Under the pieces are notes generated by a model. That model was not told the DNA's origin. It saw nothing but the letters and a program-made list of their open reading frames with translations, and did not search any database. The position numbers and the translations under genes are program-made. Shown here in pieces: positions 48,564 through 59,983 of a DNA stretch of 64,000 bases; within the stretch, counting starts at the first letter, position 1, and every line of letters starts with the position of its first letter. The stretch comes from Acanthamoeba sp. SK_2022b (lineage: Eukaryota > Discosea > Longamoebia > Acanthamoebidae): positions 27,849-91,848 of the forward strand of contig JANDJZ010000218.1 in NCBI GenBank assembly GCA_027943245.1, written 5' to 3'.

Positions 48564-48924
48564 CGAGCTCCCCCACCCACTCTCCCCGCTCACTTCTGCT
48601 GCCATTCAATGTACAGTCGCATCCGCGTCTGCGGTTTGCCTTTCATCACCATCATCATGATTGTCATCATCATCGAAACCTCCTTACAAGGTCCAGTGAC
48701 GCCTTCCTCACGCGGAGAGTGGGCATGACGACGAAGGAAAGAACGAAAAGATGTGGCCCAGAAAGAACGAAAACGAAGACAAAACGAAGGAGGGCCAATC
48801 CGGGCGTGAAGGCTTGGGCAAGCCTCTCGTTTGCGAGCCCATCAGGGCAAAGTGGTGGGGGGGGGGAGTAGGGAGGGCAGGCAGTCCAGTCTCCAGCCGC
48901 GCGTGTCTCACGCGCGTCTCGCGC
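48564..48924. other. 3' spacer between convergent genes
   Basis: No gene is seen. It separates the stop of Zn2Cys6 gene 2 (+) from the stop of the WAC-DDT gene (-), and contains atc/atg-rich simple sequence near 48645-48680. Confidence 0.45.
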
Positions 48925-50258
48925 TCAGCGGCGCGGGCGCACGGCGGCGATACGGGACGAGCGGCGCACGGGGAGGTCGTACTGCGGCACCACCACCGCG
49001 CGCCGCTGGGCGCGGGTCGAGTGGAAGGTTCGGTTCATGGCGTCCAGAATCTTCTGGTGCTTCCGTTCGAGGTTGGCCTTCAGCTCCTTCTCGCGCGGGC
49101 CCTCCTCGTTCAGGAACTGAATCAGCTCGTCCACCTTAATGTTGTTGTTGTTGTTGTCGACGTTGTTGGTGGTGTGTTGTGAGCATTTAAAATTCGGCCA
49201 ATTGGCGAGTGCGGTGTATATATACCTGTTCGATCGTGTCGTAGTAGGCCCACGAGGAAACGTCTTCCGGCGTGTCGCCTCCCTCCTGCTCGCTCTCCTC
49301 TTTCTCGTCCTCCTCGTCTTCGCTTTCGTCATCGTCCTTCTCTTCCTTCTCTTCCCCCTCTTCTTCCTCCTCCTCTTCATCCATTCGATCAGACTTGCCA
49401 TTTTCCTCCTCCTCCTCCTCTTTCTTCTTGTTCCTCTTCTTGTTCTTCTTGTTTTCCTCTTTTTCCTTTGCCTTTTCTTCTTTCTTTTCCTCGTTCTCCT
49501 TCCCCTTCTGCTCGTCGTTCTCTTCGTCCATGAGGTGCTCCTTGGCCTTGGCCGCGCTGCTGCCGTTTTGGCGCTTGTCCTCCTCGCCCTTGTGCTGGGC
49601 GGGCTCGTCGCCGGGCCTCTCCTCCGACGGAGAGTCTGCGGCCGCGGCGTCTTGCTGCTGCTGCAGCGAGGGAGGGCGAGCAATGCCGAGCGAGTCGTAG
49701 AACGACGCCGGCGGCGTTTCGACCCACAGGCGAGGTCCTGCCATCGAGTCACACACGCACATGAATATTTTTTCATATTTATTATTATTAATAATGTAAT
49801 TGATATTTATTTATTTATTTATTTATGATATATGTACCGGCGGCAGGCCAAAACCAGTAGCGGCGGTGGTTCCTGTCGAAGCCCAACGGCACTGCTCGAA
49901 GCTTGGCCTCCGTCTTCTCCAAGTTGAGCTCCTGTTGACCGCACACGCACACGCGCACAACACACGCACACGCGCACACACGCGCACACGCGCACAGACG
50001 AAGAGGTTTCGGTCTTTCCGCTCGGTGAAGCGGTGGAGGCGGGCGGGCGTACGGTCTGCTTCTTCTTCCTCTCAAAGGCGGCAGTGACCCTGTCCCGCTG
50101 CTTCTCCTCTTCCTCCTGCTCCTTCTCCTCCTTCTGCAGCTCCAGCGACGTCTCGTAGCTCTCGTCCAGGTGTTGTCTGTCGACACGCCCCCCCCCGAAC
50201 ATCAACAGCAGTTCATACGACGCAACGCCCAGTGCGTGCGTGCGCGCGTGCGTGTGCG

Positions 50259-50326
<68 letters not shown>

Positions 50327-50802
50327 TACCTGATGGCGGCGGAGTCGAGGCACGCCCGCACGAGGAGGGCGAGGATGGTGATCTTGGCGTGGACCGGCTG
50401 TGTGTGGAACGACTCGTCCTTGACGCGGGCCAGCTTCACGCCGGGCAGGGACACCGACGGGTCGAGCGCCTTCAACGCCTTGAGCCACCTCCACATCATC
50501 ACGTCGTAGGTGTCTACACACACACACGTGTACAGAATTAAGGTGGCGATCTATGTGTGCGCACTGGGAATACGTTAAGGTGGCGGTCCGTGTGTGTGCG
50601 TACTCGCGCTCACGCGGCTGGCGGTGGGGTCGTTGTGGTAGACGGCCTTGAGGAGGCGCACGAGGGCCTCGTCCATGAACTCTGACGACTCGTCGTCGAT
50701 CAGCACGCTCTCAAAATCGCCCAACGTGAACGTGCGTTGAAGCCCGAGCTTTTGTCTGCGATTGGCATGCGTGTGTTTCGAAGTAAGCATTTGTTGTGTG
50801 TG

Positions 50803-50864
<62 letters not shown>

Positions 50865-52022
50865 TAGTGACAGGGCATCGAACGACGCACGTACCGATAG
50901 CTCACCAGGAAGTTGAAGGCCATGAGCATGTCGCCCACGTAGCGCTGGTCGATGGTGAAGTCGCCGCAGGGCTCGGGCGGCTGCGCGTCGGCGCCCTCGA
51001 GCTCGAGGTCGTCCTTGGGACCCACGCGCACCCGCTTGGCGGGCGAGGGCTCCGCGTGCTCGGCGGCGTTGTCGCCCTCGGCGTGCTCGTCGCCGTTGGC
51101 CAGGGCGGGTCGGTCCAGCTTGTGTCGCTCCGCGTAGCGCTCCTTGGCCTCCATCAGCGCCGGCGGTAGGTCACGCGAGACCGTGAGGTTGTGCTTGCGA
51201 CAAAAGTCTACTTTCTGTCGACACGACACAACACAACAACAACTTGAGGAGGAGCACGAGAGATGGTCCATGAAGGAGAAGGAGAAGGAGGAGGAGACAA
51301 CGGACCAGCATCCACGGTGCTCCCTTGTACGGGTCCTTCTCAGCAACGACCCTGACCACCTCTGCGCGCACAAATCGTTAAAAAGAATAAGAAGTAAAAA
51401 AAATAAATATAAATAAATAAAAACGAGTAGTGGAGGCAGTACGCTTGATCGTGGCCTTGGTGGGCGTGGTCTTGCCGCTCTTGGCCGTTTCGCGGAAACG
51501 CTTCTGCACATGCTCGACGAGGGCCTCGAGGCCGCCCACGAACTTGTGCATGAGGAGCGCCATCTCCGTGAGCTGCTCCTCGGGGATCTGCAGCGAGAGG
51601 TGGGTGGCGTCGGCCTCGGACATCAGCGCCTCCTCGTAGGTGAGGCCCGTGCGTCCGGTGTAGCGGCAGGTCCAAACGCGCTGTCGATAGTGCTCCCACC
51701 GCTCTATGTACTCCCTGCACAGCACCAACCCACAAAAATAATATTAAATAAATGCGTTAAAAAAGGTTGCGTAAAAGGAATCAAATAAAAGAGGTTGTAA
51801 ATCACTAAAAAATATGCATTGTAGGAGTGAGATGTTTGGTCTTGTAGCGAATAATAAGGTTGTGCCCCCTCGGAATTGAATGAATGAGTGTGGACTCGGT
51901 ACGTACTCGTAGGAGCGAAAGACCTCATCAGTGAATCGGATGACCCACACTTCATCCGTATGCGTGAGCTCACGCAGAGAGACCGGATGTGGCTCGAAGG
52001 GCCTCTTCCCAAGCAATGGCAT
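48925..52022 (-). CDS. WAC-DDT-WHIM chromatin remodelling subunit (BAZ1/ACF1-like), multi-exon
   Basis: Probable ISWI-partner nuclear protein. From the ATG at 52022: a WAC-type N terminus (MPLLGKRPFEPHPV, DEVWVIRFTDEVFRSYEEY, WTCRYTGRTGLTYEEALMSE), exon 1 52022-51907, exon 2 51714-51443. A linker is followed by a DDT domain (MLMAFNFLVSYRQKLGLQR, FTLGDFESVLID, EALVRLLKAV). WHIM/WSD segments come next (AKITILALLVRACL; the diagnostic AVPLGFDRNHRRYWFWP and LWVETPPASFYDSL). A long Glu/Lys/Asp tract leads to a basic C terminus (RRSSRIAAVRPRR) ending at 48925. No PHD finger or bromodomain follows, unlike animal BAZ1A/ACF1. Two introns carry GT microsatellites. The exon 2/exon 3 junction near 51219-51443 is not settled. 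Confidence 0.82.
50256..50324. repeat. (GT)n microsatellite in WAC-DDT gene intron
   Basis: A pure GT run on the plus strand is CA in the transcript. Confidence 0.9.
50795..50863. repeat. (GT)n microsatellite in WAC-DDT gene intron
   Basis: A second GT run of similar length in the intron that splits the DDT domain. Confidence 0.9.
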
Positions 52023-52217
52023 CGTGCCTTCGCGCAGATCAAATCGAAAATATAAAATGGAAAAAAAACTAAATATTTTTGGCGGGAAAGGTCCGCGGAG
52101 TCTCTCTTCTTTGTGTAGTGCCTTTATCATCGAGCAAGACGATCGCGGGCAGCGCTCGAACAAGAACAACACGCTGTATGATCCGCAGGTCTCTTCCCTT
52201 TTGGTTTATGTTTGCGG

Positions 52218-54424
52218 TCAAGGACTCGCGGGCTTGAGGGCCATGACGCGCACCGACGCCGCATAGGCGTTGACGTCGAACTGTCCCAGTTACACGAAGA
52301 AGTGAGGTGAGCGCAGGGCGTGGTGGCCAAGTTTCGAAACGCACAACAACGTGGCGTACCTTGGACAGCATGTTGGTCATTTCCGTGCCGAACTCGACGT
52401 CTTCCTTCTCCTCCTTCTCCTCCTTCTTCTTCGTGGCCCCTTCGCAGCAGCTCGCGGCCGACTTGGTGGTGGGCGGACAGCAAGACGTCGGGGCGCAGCA
52501 GGCGTCCGACTTGGTGACCGGCGCGCAGCACGGATCGACCTTGGTGGCGGGCGTGCAGCAGGCGGTGCTCGTGACGCAGCACGAGTCGGCCTTGGCCGTC
52601 GTGGGCGCACAACACGAGTCGGTCTTGGCTGCGGGAGCGCAGCACGAGTCGACCTTGGCGGCGGGAGCGCAACACGAGTCGACCTTGGCGGTGGGAGCGC
52701 AGCACGAGTCGACCTTGACGGCGGGAGCGCAGCATGAGCTTCCTGCACGGGCGAGAGAGAGGTAGACAGAGAGAGAGAGAGAGAGAGAGAGTAAGAGCAG
52801 TGACACGACACGATCTGCGTCTGGCGGTGCCGAGACTGGACTGGACCCTTGGGCGCACAGGAAGCGGCAGCAGTCGATGCGAGATCCCCCAGGTCCTCCG
52901 CCGCCGGAGCACAGCAGTTGGGCCCTGGCGTTGCCCGTAACATGTAAAATATAAATTAAAAAAATAAAAATAAATACATATAAATTTCTATTAATATTAA
53001 AAAAATTGAGTAATAATAATAAAATAGTAATAATAATAATAAAAATTGAGTAATGTCTAGCCACAAAGGCGGAGGGGAGATACCGATCTCGGTGTAGGCG
53101 TTCAGGTCGGCGCCGGTGTCGACCACCACGACGTCCGCGAAGCCGGCGTCCTTGAGCTGCTGGACGTAGTCCTCGATGAGGACTGCGCCGCCGATGCAGC
53201 CGACGTAGGTCATCAGGTCGCTCCTGCAAAAAGACATGCCAGGTGAGCTCACCCAACACACAACACAACACAACACACAACACGAGCGACGTCGATGTAC
53301 CAGAGCTCCTTGGGGAGGGGCTGCTTGAGGGCGATATCCGACGCGGCGAGGCGGCCTCCCGGCTTCAGGATGCGGTAGATCTCCCTGAACGCCTTCTGCT
53401 TGTCCGGCTACGCGTGCCCAAACGCGTGGTTAGTTTAACCACCAACCAGCTTGTTGTTGTTGTTGGTTGTTGTTGTACCACAAGGTTGAGCACGCAATTG
53501 GACATCACGCAGTCGGCCGTGTTGTCATCAATGGGAATGTTCTGTTCGCACGCACGCACGCACGCACAACACACAACACGGTGTGTACCTCGAGATGTTA
53601 GTGTGGCCACGTTACTTGCCGCGCGTGTGCTGCCGACCGCTGAGCGAATCGATCACACTGCGAACCTCGATCTCGCCCTTGCGGAAATCAACGACCGAGG
53701 CCTTGGCGCCCATCTTGGCGGCGTTCTTCATGGCCAGGGTGATCATCTCGTCGGTCATATCGACGCCGATCACCGAGCCGGTCTTGCCCACTGCATAATC
53801 GATATAGGTACACGTCAGCGCAACGATCCATTCAATTCGACGCGCGTCGTTTTGCCCTTGTGCGGCGTGTGCGGTTCACCTTTCTGTGCGGCGAGGAAGC
53901 AGTCCAGGCCTCCGCCGCTGCCCAAATCGACCACCACTTCGCCCTGCGCGGGTACAGCGTGGTTAGCATAGACAAAAGCCTGCACACACTCAACCACGTC
54001 AATGGAGTGCTTGAGGTACCTCCTTTAGGTTGGCGTACTTGACCGAGTTGCCGCACGACAGTCCCATGTTGGCTTCCTTAGGAATGGACGACAACTCATC
54101 CTCCTGTACATTTTTTGACAAAAAATGAATTATTACATTATATTTATATTATCTATAACTTGGCCACCGATAATTTCAGTGTTGTGAATTTAGTCTCGAT
54201 TCAACTTGCCACCGATTATTAATTGTGAAAAAAAGTGCTGTGAATTTAAGCGATTCAAACCATAAGATGCGAACACTTGTCACATATCTGTTGGCACGCA
54301 CCGTGTAGCCAAAAGCCTGAGCTACGCGGCGTGCACCCTCGTGATGCCCCTTGCCGCTGTCCTCCTTGGCCGCCACCGAGCCGTAGACTCGGCTCACCGC
54401 GCTCTTCACCTGCTCCTTCTGCAT
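52218..54424 (-). CDS. AS3MT: Arsenite methyltransferase (ArsM/AS3MT-type) with Cys-pair repeat block, 10 exons
   Basis: SAM-dependent methylation of As(III). Exons: 54424-54302, 54103-54020, 53943-53880, 53790-53666, 53541-53479, 53407-53301, 53223-53084, 52924-52847, 52742-52360 and 52280-52218 (409 residues, in frame). N terminus [15 protein letters not shown], then [20 protein letters not shown] motif [51 protein letters not shown] and [13 protein letters not shown]. The three As-ligand cysteines of the family are present (SCGN, SNCV, VGCIGG). Between the core and the closing [17 protein letters not shown] lie two exons rich in SCCAP-type units (about twelve CC pairs, for example [16 protein letters not shown]) and a Lys/Glu stretch. 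The block probably binds As(III) or soft metals; that is inference. Confidence 0.92.
52767..52791. repeat. (GA)n microsatellite in ArsM intron
   Basis: A GA run on the plus strand (CT in the transcript) beside the Cys-repeat exon. Confidence 0.8.
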
Positions 54425-54484
54425 TTTGTTGCGTGCCTTCGCGGCGACGCACGTGCATACATTTTGTATTCTGCCAACAACAGC

Positions 54485-56996
54485 TCAAACGTTCAAGTTG
54501 AAGTACATCCTCAGCAGCGCCAACCACCACCCACCCTCGCTTAAGCGGCTTGCCGCGCTGGGCTCGGGCGAAGGCACGACCCACTCGCAGGGCCGCGCCA
54601 CCTTGTGAGTCGGCGAGGCATCGATGAGCGTGTTGTCCTCGATGACGGCGTGATCGGCGCCCGACGACGCCTTGACCGGCACCCACGTGGCGTTGGAGTT
54701 GAAGATCCGGTTGTGCTCGACCACGGCGTCCGAGACGTTGGTGGCCACCGTGATGAGGCCCTGCTGCTCGATCGCGTTGTGCGAGATGACCATGGCGCGG
54801 ATGAACGGCCCGCTGAACTTGGGGCTCGTGTTGGTTATCGACGTGATGCCGCCCGTGCAGTTGATCAACCGGTTGTGATGGATCTCGTTGAAGAAGGCCG
54901 GCTCGACGCCCGACTGGTACTCCCGGCCGTGCAGGTTGAACCCGCCGGGCCCGTTGTTGGACTGCCACGGAATGCCAATCATGTTGCGCAGCGTGTTGAA
55001 CGACCACACGGCGTTCATCTGCATGCCATAGCTCTGCACCATGGAGCCCTCCTCGAACAGGTTGCCACTGAGGACAATGTCGCCACGATAGGCGGTGATC
55101 GAGACCAGCGTGTCGGCCGGGTCCAGCGGAACGGCCATCTCACGCTCCAGAACGAGCGACGAGCTGGAGTGGTAGCCCACGATGCGGCCCAGTTGGCCGG
55201 CGCCACCGCCGTTGGTGACCGTCACGACGTTGCCGATGATGTTGCGCGTCAGACTGGCACCGGAGGTCAGGACCAGCGAGGTCCCGTTGAGCGACTGGAT
55301 CGACCCAAAGTAGGCTGAGCCGCCGCCGTCGCCCGTCCACGTCTCCATGAAGTGAGTGTTGTGGTCGTCTCGCTGGCAGTTGCGCACGAAGCCCACTCGC
55401 TCGCTGTCATTGGGCGTCAAGTTGAAAATCAAAAAACTGGTGACAGACCACGTCACAAGGCTGACTTGCTTGCTTGGGAAACGTGCCTACGGGGAGTGCT
55501 GGAGAGCGTGTTGAAGCCGCTGCCCGCAGCAGACGAGTTGCCGGGGCCCGCGTAGCTGTTGAACTCGTTGCCCTCCCACACGTACCAGGCGCCGCCCATG
55601 ATGGCGTAGCCCGGGCAGTTGGTGTCCCACTTGACCCGCAGAAGCCTGAAATGCTCGGCCTCGTGGGTGGCCATCAGGTATTGGTAGGGATAACTGTTGC
55701 CAAAGTAGGGGTTTCCCTGCACGTAGATGTAGCTGTCGGCTAGGGTCACGTCCCGCGTCGAGTCGATGTAAACAACGTTGCCCAGTCGCTGCTGCGTGTC
55801 GAACCGGGCCACGATGCGCTGGACGACGCTGCCGTGCGCGTTGACGAGCGAGAGGAAGCCCTTGCTGTAGGTCGACCTGACCTCGAATCCCATGTCCTCA
55901 ATCTTGATCGAAGTGTTGGCGACCGCGTTCCGCACGAGCGCGCGTGCCGGCGTGGCGGAGTTGTTGGCCCACACCAGACGCGACACGTTGGGGCCGTCGC
56001 CACGTAGCACAACGTCGGGACCGAGGGCCAGGTACTCGAGATCCCCCATGTTGATGTCAGCCCCGGCTGACACGTAGACAACTGCCCCGCCCGCGACGGC
56101 GTTGGCGGCGTCCAGGGCCAAGGAAACGTTACCCCCAAAACTCTTACGCACGTCGAACACCCGCGTCGTGCCGTTGAAGCCAGCATCGCCGGGCCAGGCC
56201 TTGGCGGCGACGACGTTGATGGTCAAGGCGTCACCGAGCCGCGAGTGCGTGGTGGCGTTGAGCTTGCCCGCCCTCTGAAGCGCGTTGGCGACCGAAAGCG
56301 AGTAGGACCCGGTGGGCAGGTTCGTGGGCAGCAGCACACGCACGTCATGGCAGCTGGCGATGACGTTGGAGCCGTAGTGGCCGCCGGCGCCAAATGTATA
56401 CGAGGTGAAGGGCGCTCGCAGAGAAGTGAGGGTGACAATGGTACCGGTTGTGGCCAGCGGAGACGACGTGGGCACGCAGTCACCATCAGCAAAGGCCAGA
56501 GCACGGCCGAACAGCCTGTGAGTTGAATAAAGGGCCATTTAACTGACTCGTTGAGTCCCATAGAAAGGCAGAGCGGCGTGTACCTTATGTCACCGCCTGG
56601 AGTGGCGCCTGATGAACCGGCGTCGCCGTCGAGCCAGGCCACCTCAGCCGCGTTGAGTTCGACCGTTGAACACGCACTCGTTACTGTACCAGAACAGAGC
56701 GTGACCGCATACACAGCGAGGGGCCAGGAAGCCGGGATGCGAAACTTGGTGGAGTAGTGCCACGCCTGGATCACCTCGAGTGAGGAACAGGCCGACCCTG
56801 CCGATGTCGCGTGGCAGACGGAGATAGTAGCGGACAAGGTGGAGTTCAGTCCGGAGCCATAGACCAGCGCGGTGTCGTTGGGGGCCACGGGGTTGGTTGC
56901 CCACAGCACGGTAGGTACCGATGCCACATCGCAAGACACCGCAATGGTAAGGACCGACACCTGCAAGCTGGCCGCCAGGTATGTCGCCTTCACCAT
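54485..56996 (-). CDS. Secreted right-handed beta-helix-like protein, at least 3 exons
   Basis: Exon 1 (56996-56584) starts with a signal peptide (MVKATYLAASLQVSVLTIAVS) and an Ig-like region (VLWATNPVAPNDTALVYGSG). Exon 2 (56515-55491) contains ALDAANAVAGGAVVYVSAGA, DVVLRGDGPNVSRLVW, VNAHGSVVQRIVARFDTQ and RDVTLADSYIYVQGNPYF. The last exon has RGDIVLSGNLFEEGS, VWSFNTLRNMIG, FFNEIHHNRLINCTGGI, VISHNAIEQQGLI, VVEHNRIFNSNAT and VIEDNTLIDASPT. The recurring asparagine ladder (HNxI/xNxL every 20-25 residues) is typical of parallel beta-helix (pectate-lyase-like) folds. There is no transmembrane helix, so it is probably secreted. The splice between exon 2 and the last exon could not be made in phase by eye. 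The stop lies 60 bases before the ArsM start. Confidence 0.75.
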
Positions 56997-57504
56997 CCTA
57001 ACTTCTTCGCTTGGTCTGGTTCAGCCTACTACGGCCAATAGTGCCGATCGGTTGTTTATTAGGATCTGGCCAATAACAACGGTCATGGTCTAATGGCAAT
57101 ATTAAGAAAAGTCGGAGTTGGGCGTACATGACACGCACAACAAGGCAATATCCATTGTACTCAAGCCTATCTTCACCCCTGCAATCACAGGTATGCAAAG
57201 TGCAACAATGCAGGGGAGCAGGTATATAAGTGCACAACAGAGGAGAAGCAGAAGATGGAGGAGGACCTCATATGGACTAAATGAAGACATAAAGAAACCC
57301 CCAACAATCAAGACTATAGAGAAATTGAACATGGTAACATGGATGAGTCAATGATGGTACCTTTCCTGCAGAACTGAGTGCTTGCCCTCTGCCATGGCAG
57401 CTGAACATGGAAATTGCAGAGTGTGAAGCTCAGGCCAACAAAATTTCCTTGTATCATCACCATCAGCACCCACTTGTCATCACCAAGGTTTGTTCTCATG
57501 ACCT

Positions 57505-57640
57505 TGAGGCACTTAGTTGGACATTGGCTTTGCATGTGCAAGACATAATTTTGCAGCCTGGAAATTCACAAATACAGGTGATGCCCTTCCATTTTTGTCT
57601 TTGTGGTACAACACCAAACCACCTCCCCTCCACCTGTGAA
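57505..57640 (+). repeat. Interspersed repeat R2, copy 2
   Basis: Shares exact 20-base blocks with 17440-17640 in the same order, with diverged sequence between them. Confidence 0.75.
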
Positions 57641-58129
57641 CTTGTGTTGGTGTGGTGGTGGTAAATGTTGTGGCAATAACAGAGTGTTCAGAAAAAAAGA
57701 ACAATGACTCTTTTGAAAATGTACACTTTTCAGACACAAATGGAATAGAAATACACTGAGATATGTACAAGGCCTCCAAAAAAAGCTTCAAATTCTGTAC
57801 ACAGTTTTGAAAATTGGATGTTTTGTACTTGACAAAATGCATTGGTCAACATGGATGGAAGACCCACTCCTCAGGGCTGGCCAATGTGGATGGGGCAGCA
57901 GAACAGCTTCTCAGGGATCACATGCAGCCATACATGAGGTACAGGATCTGGTGTCTTCTTCATTGACAATCGACAAAAGATCTCCACCACTGGCCATCCA
58001 GGTTGCTGACCTTATCAATCACCTTTGATGAGTGATGATTCAGGTAGTATATAGACACTGGTAGCCAGCAGGGGTGTGGGCGAGCTTGTGGAAAGCCATC
58101 TCAATCTCCTGGTCAGAGAGCTCAGCAGG

Positions 58130-58510
58130 TTTCTTCTCCTCCTTGTTGATCCGCCATGTTGTTGACAGCTGCTTCAGCCTTTTCACCACCATGGCCACTC
58201 ATGGGAATGTCATGGTGTTGTAGAGGCTCCCCCAGCTGGACTGTGTGTGGAGGGTGTTGAGCAAAGCAATAGCCACAACGATAGTGCTAGGTGCATTGAG
58301 GGGTTGCTCAGACTTGGTGTTTGTCAGTGGGTCTCTTATCTTCTTCTTCTCCAGGTGGATGATGAACGACTCAAGGTGGGGGTCACTCTCAAGCCAGTCC
58401 ACCCATTGGTTGGTGTTGTGCTGCTGCACCCACTCCATCCACTGCCTCTGCCACCCAGAGTACTTCTTCTCAGACTTTTTAAACCCAATGCTCCACTGCG
58501 CCTGAATCTC
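58130..58510 (-). other. Coding-like fragment in repeat island
   Basis: The minus strand reads WQRQWMEWVQQHNTNQWVDW, LESDPHLESFIIHLEKKK, then ALLNTLHTQSSWGSLYNTM. The composition is protein-like with an amphipathic Trp/Glu pattern, but no domain is recognised and upstream continuity is broken. Confidence 0.25.
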
Positions 58511-58899
58511 CTCTTATGATGGTGGTGACAGTGGGAGAGCCTGGAGTGGGAAGGTCCTTGACTGGCTGGCTGGCTTCCCCCATTTGTGGTAGTGGTGGTG
58601 TGCATCTTGTGGTGGACACATGCTGGGTCGGGGCAGGTCCACAATGTCACCAGCTCACATGCACAGGGTGGTGGCCATGGCAGCATGGGTGGCTGCTGGT
58701 CTAGCCAACCCTTAAATTGTATGTACTTGTCAGCCATGGACTGGAGAAAGACATGTTGACTTGTTCTGGTCCATCTCTTTTTGTGTATTGTTCTTTGCCA
58801 ACTCTTTTACCACGAATAAAACTTTAGTTTTTAGGGGGAAACACCCACTGCCTCTCAATCTCTGAGTTTTCAGAGATTGAGGAGGCAACTACTGGTTGT

Positions 58900-59370
58900 G
58901 GTGGATGGGGTGGTATTGTGGGGGTTTAGTGGCGATTAGTTGTAGTGGTGTAGTGGTGTAGTGGTGGTTGTGTTGTGGTTATGACATTGTGGTGGTGTTG
59001 TGGTGGTGGTGTGGTAATGTTGAGGTGTAGTGGTAGTGTTGTGGTGGTGTTGTGGTGTTGTGCTGGTGTTGTGGTGATGTTGTGGTATTAATGTGGTGGG
59101 GTGATATTGTGGTTTCTTATGGTGGTGCTGGTGTTGTGGTGATGTTGGGTGTTATTGTTGTGGTTGTAATGTGGTTGTGGTGTTGTGGTGGTGACATCAT
59201 GGTGTTGTAGTGACATTGTGGTTTTTTATTGTGGTGTTATGGTGTTTATGGTGATGGTGTGGTTTTGTGGTGTTGTGGTGATGGTGTGTTTTTATGGTGG
59301 TGGTGTTGTGGTTGTAAGTGGTGTTGTTGGGATGTGGTGGAATTGGTGTTTTTAGTGGTGTTGCTTGAGT
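58900..59370. repeat. GTG/TTGTGGTG minisatellite
   Basis: About 470 bases made of variants of gtggtgttgtggt with occasional gatg and ttat interruptions. It is strongly G/T on the plus strand and can form G-rich secondary structure. Confidence 0.9.
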
Positions 59371-59983
59371 CAACAGTGCCCTGTGTGGCCTTTGGGGTTG
59401 ATAGAGGTTGGCAGCCAAAGTGAACAGGGTACACTACAATTGCAATTTGGTGTGTTGGTAGGTGTGGGATCGTGCTGTGTGATTGTGATTTTGCCCTGTT
59501 AAAGATCTATGACCATGAAGAGGTGAACCTGTTTCCCAAATGCATCCACGACTTGTATGCATATGTCATTGCATATCTCACCACTTATCCTTCCTTTCAT
59601 CCTTCTATTCAACAGAGTGCAAGTGTTACCTGGACATCCAATGCACATTGGTTTTGTCTTTTGACAACAATTGGAACCTTCTGTTTGAACACCTTTTCTA
59701 ATCAGTTTGTTGCTCATAGCAAATTATTATTGTTCAAGTGTATTCTTGGGAAGGCACTGCTCCAACTTTTCACCAGGTGGACACGGTTTGGGCATCTTCC
59801 TCATGTTTAATTAATTAATCAATTTGATACACATTTACCAAATCCTGGCATGGTGGTACTCAGATCCGCACAGTGTGATCCACACTGACGTTTGGGAACC
59901 TCTCACACACAAGCATGCGGCTTACTTGAAACCATCATTGGCGCATGAAGCTAGTTTGAACCAACTCTCGTCAACAGCACACA

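Larger units (their letters stand above)
56997..59983. other. 3 kb repeat island, no intact gene
   Basis: The first 60 bases or so are the beta-helix gene promoter. The rest has lower GC and includes R2 copy 2, a coding-like minus-strand fragment (58510-58130) and a GTG minisatellite. Nothing recognisable is intact. Confidence 0.5.

Noticed and set aside
49139..49828. 229-codon plus-strand Leu/Phe-rich frame resembling a membrane protein
   Set aside because: Antisense of the Glu/Lys tract of the WAC-DDT gene; GAG/AAG codons read backward give Leu/Phe/Ser.
58900..59370. CRISPR-like array
   Set aside because: Units are short, degenerate G/T repeats without constant repeats and unique spacers.
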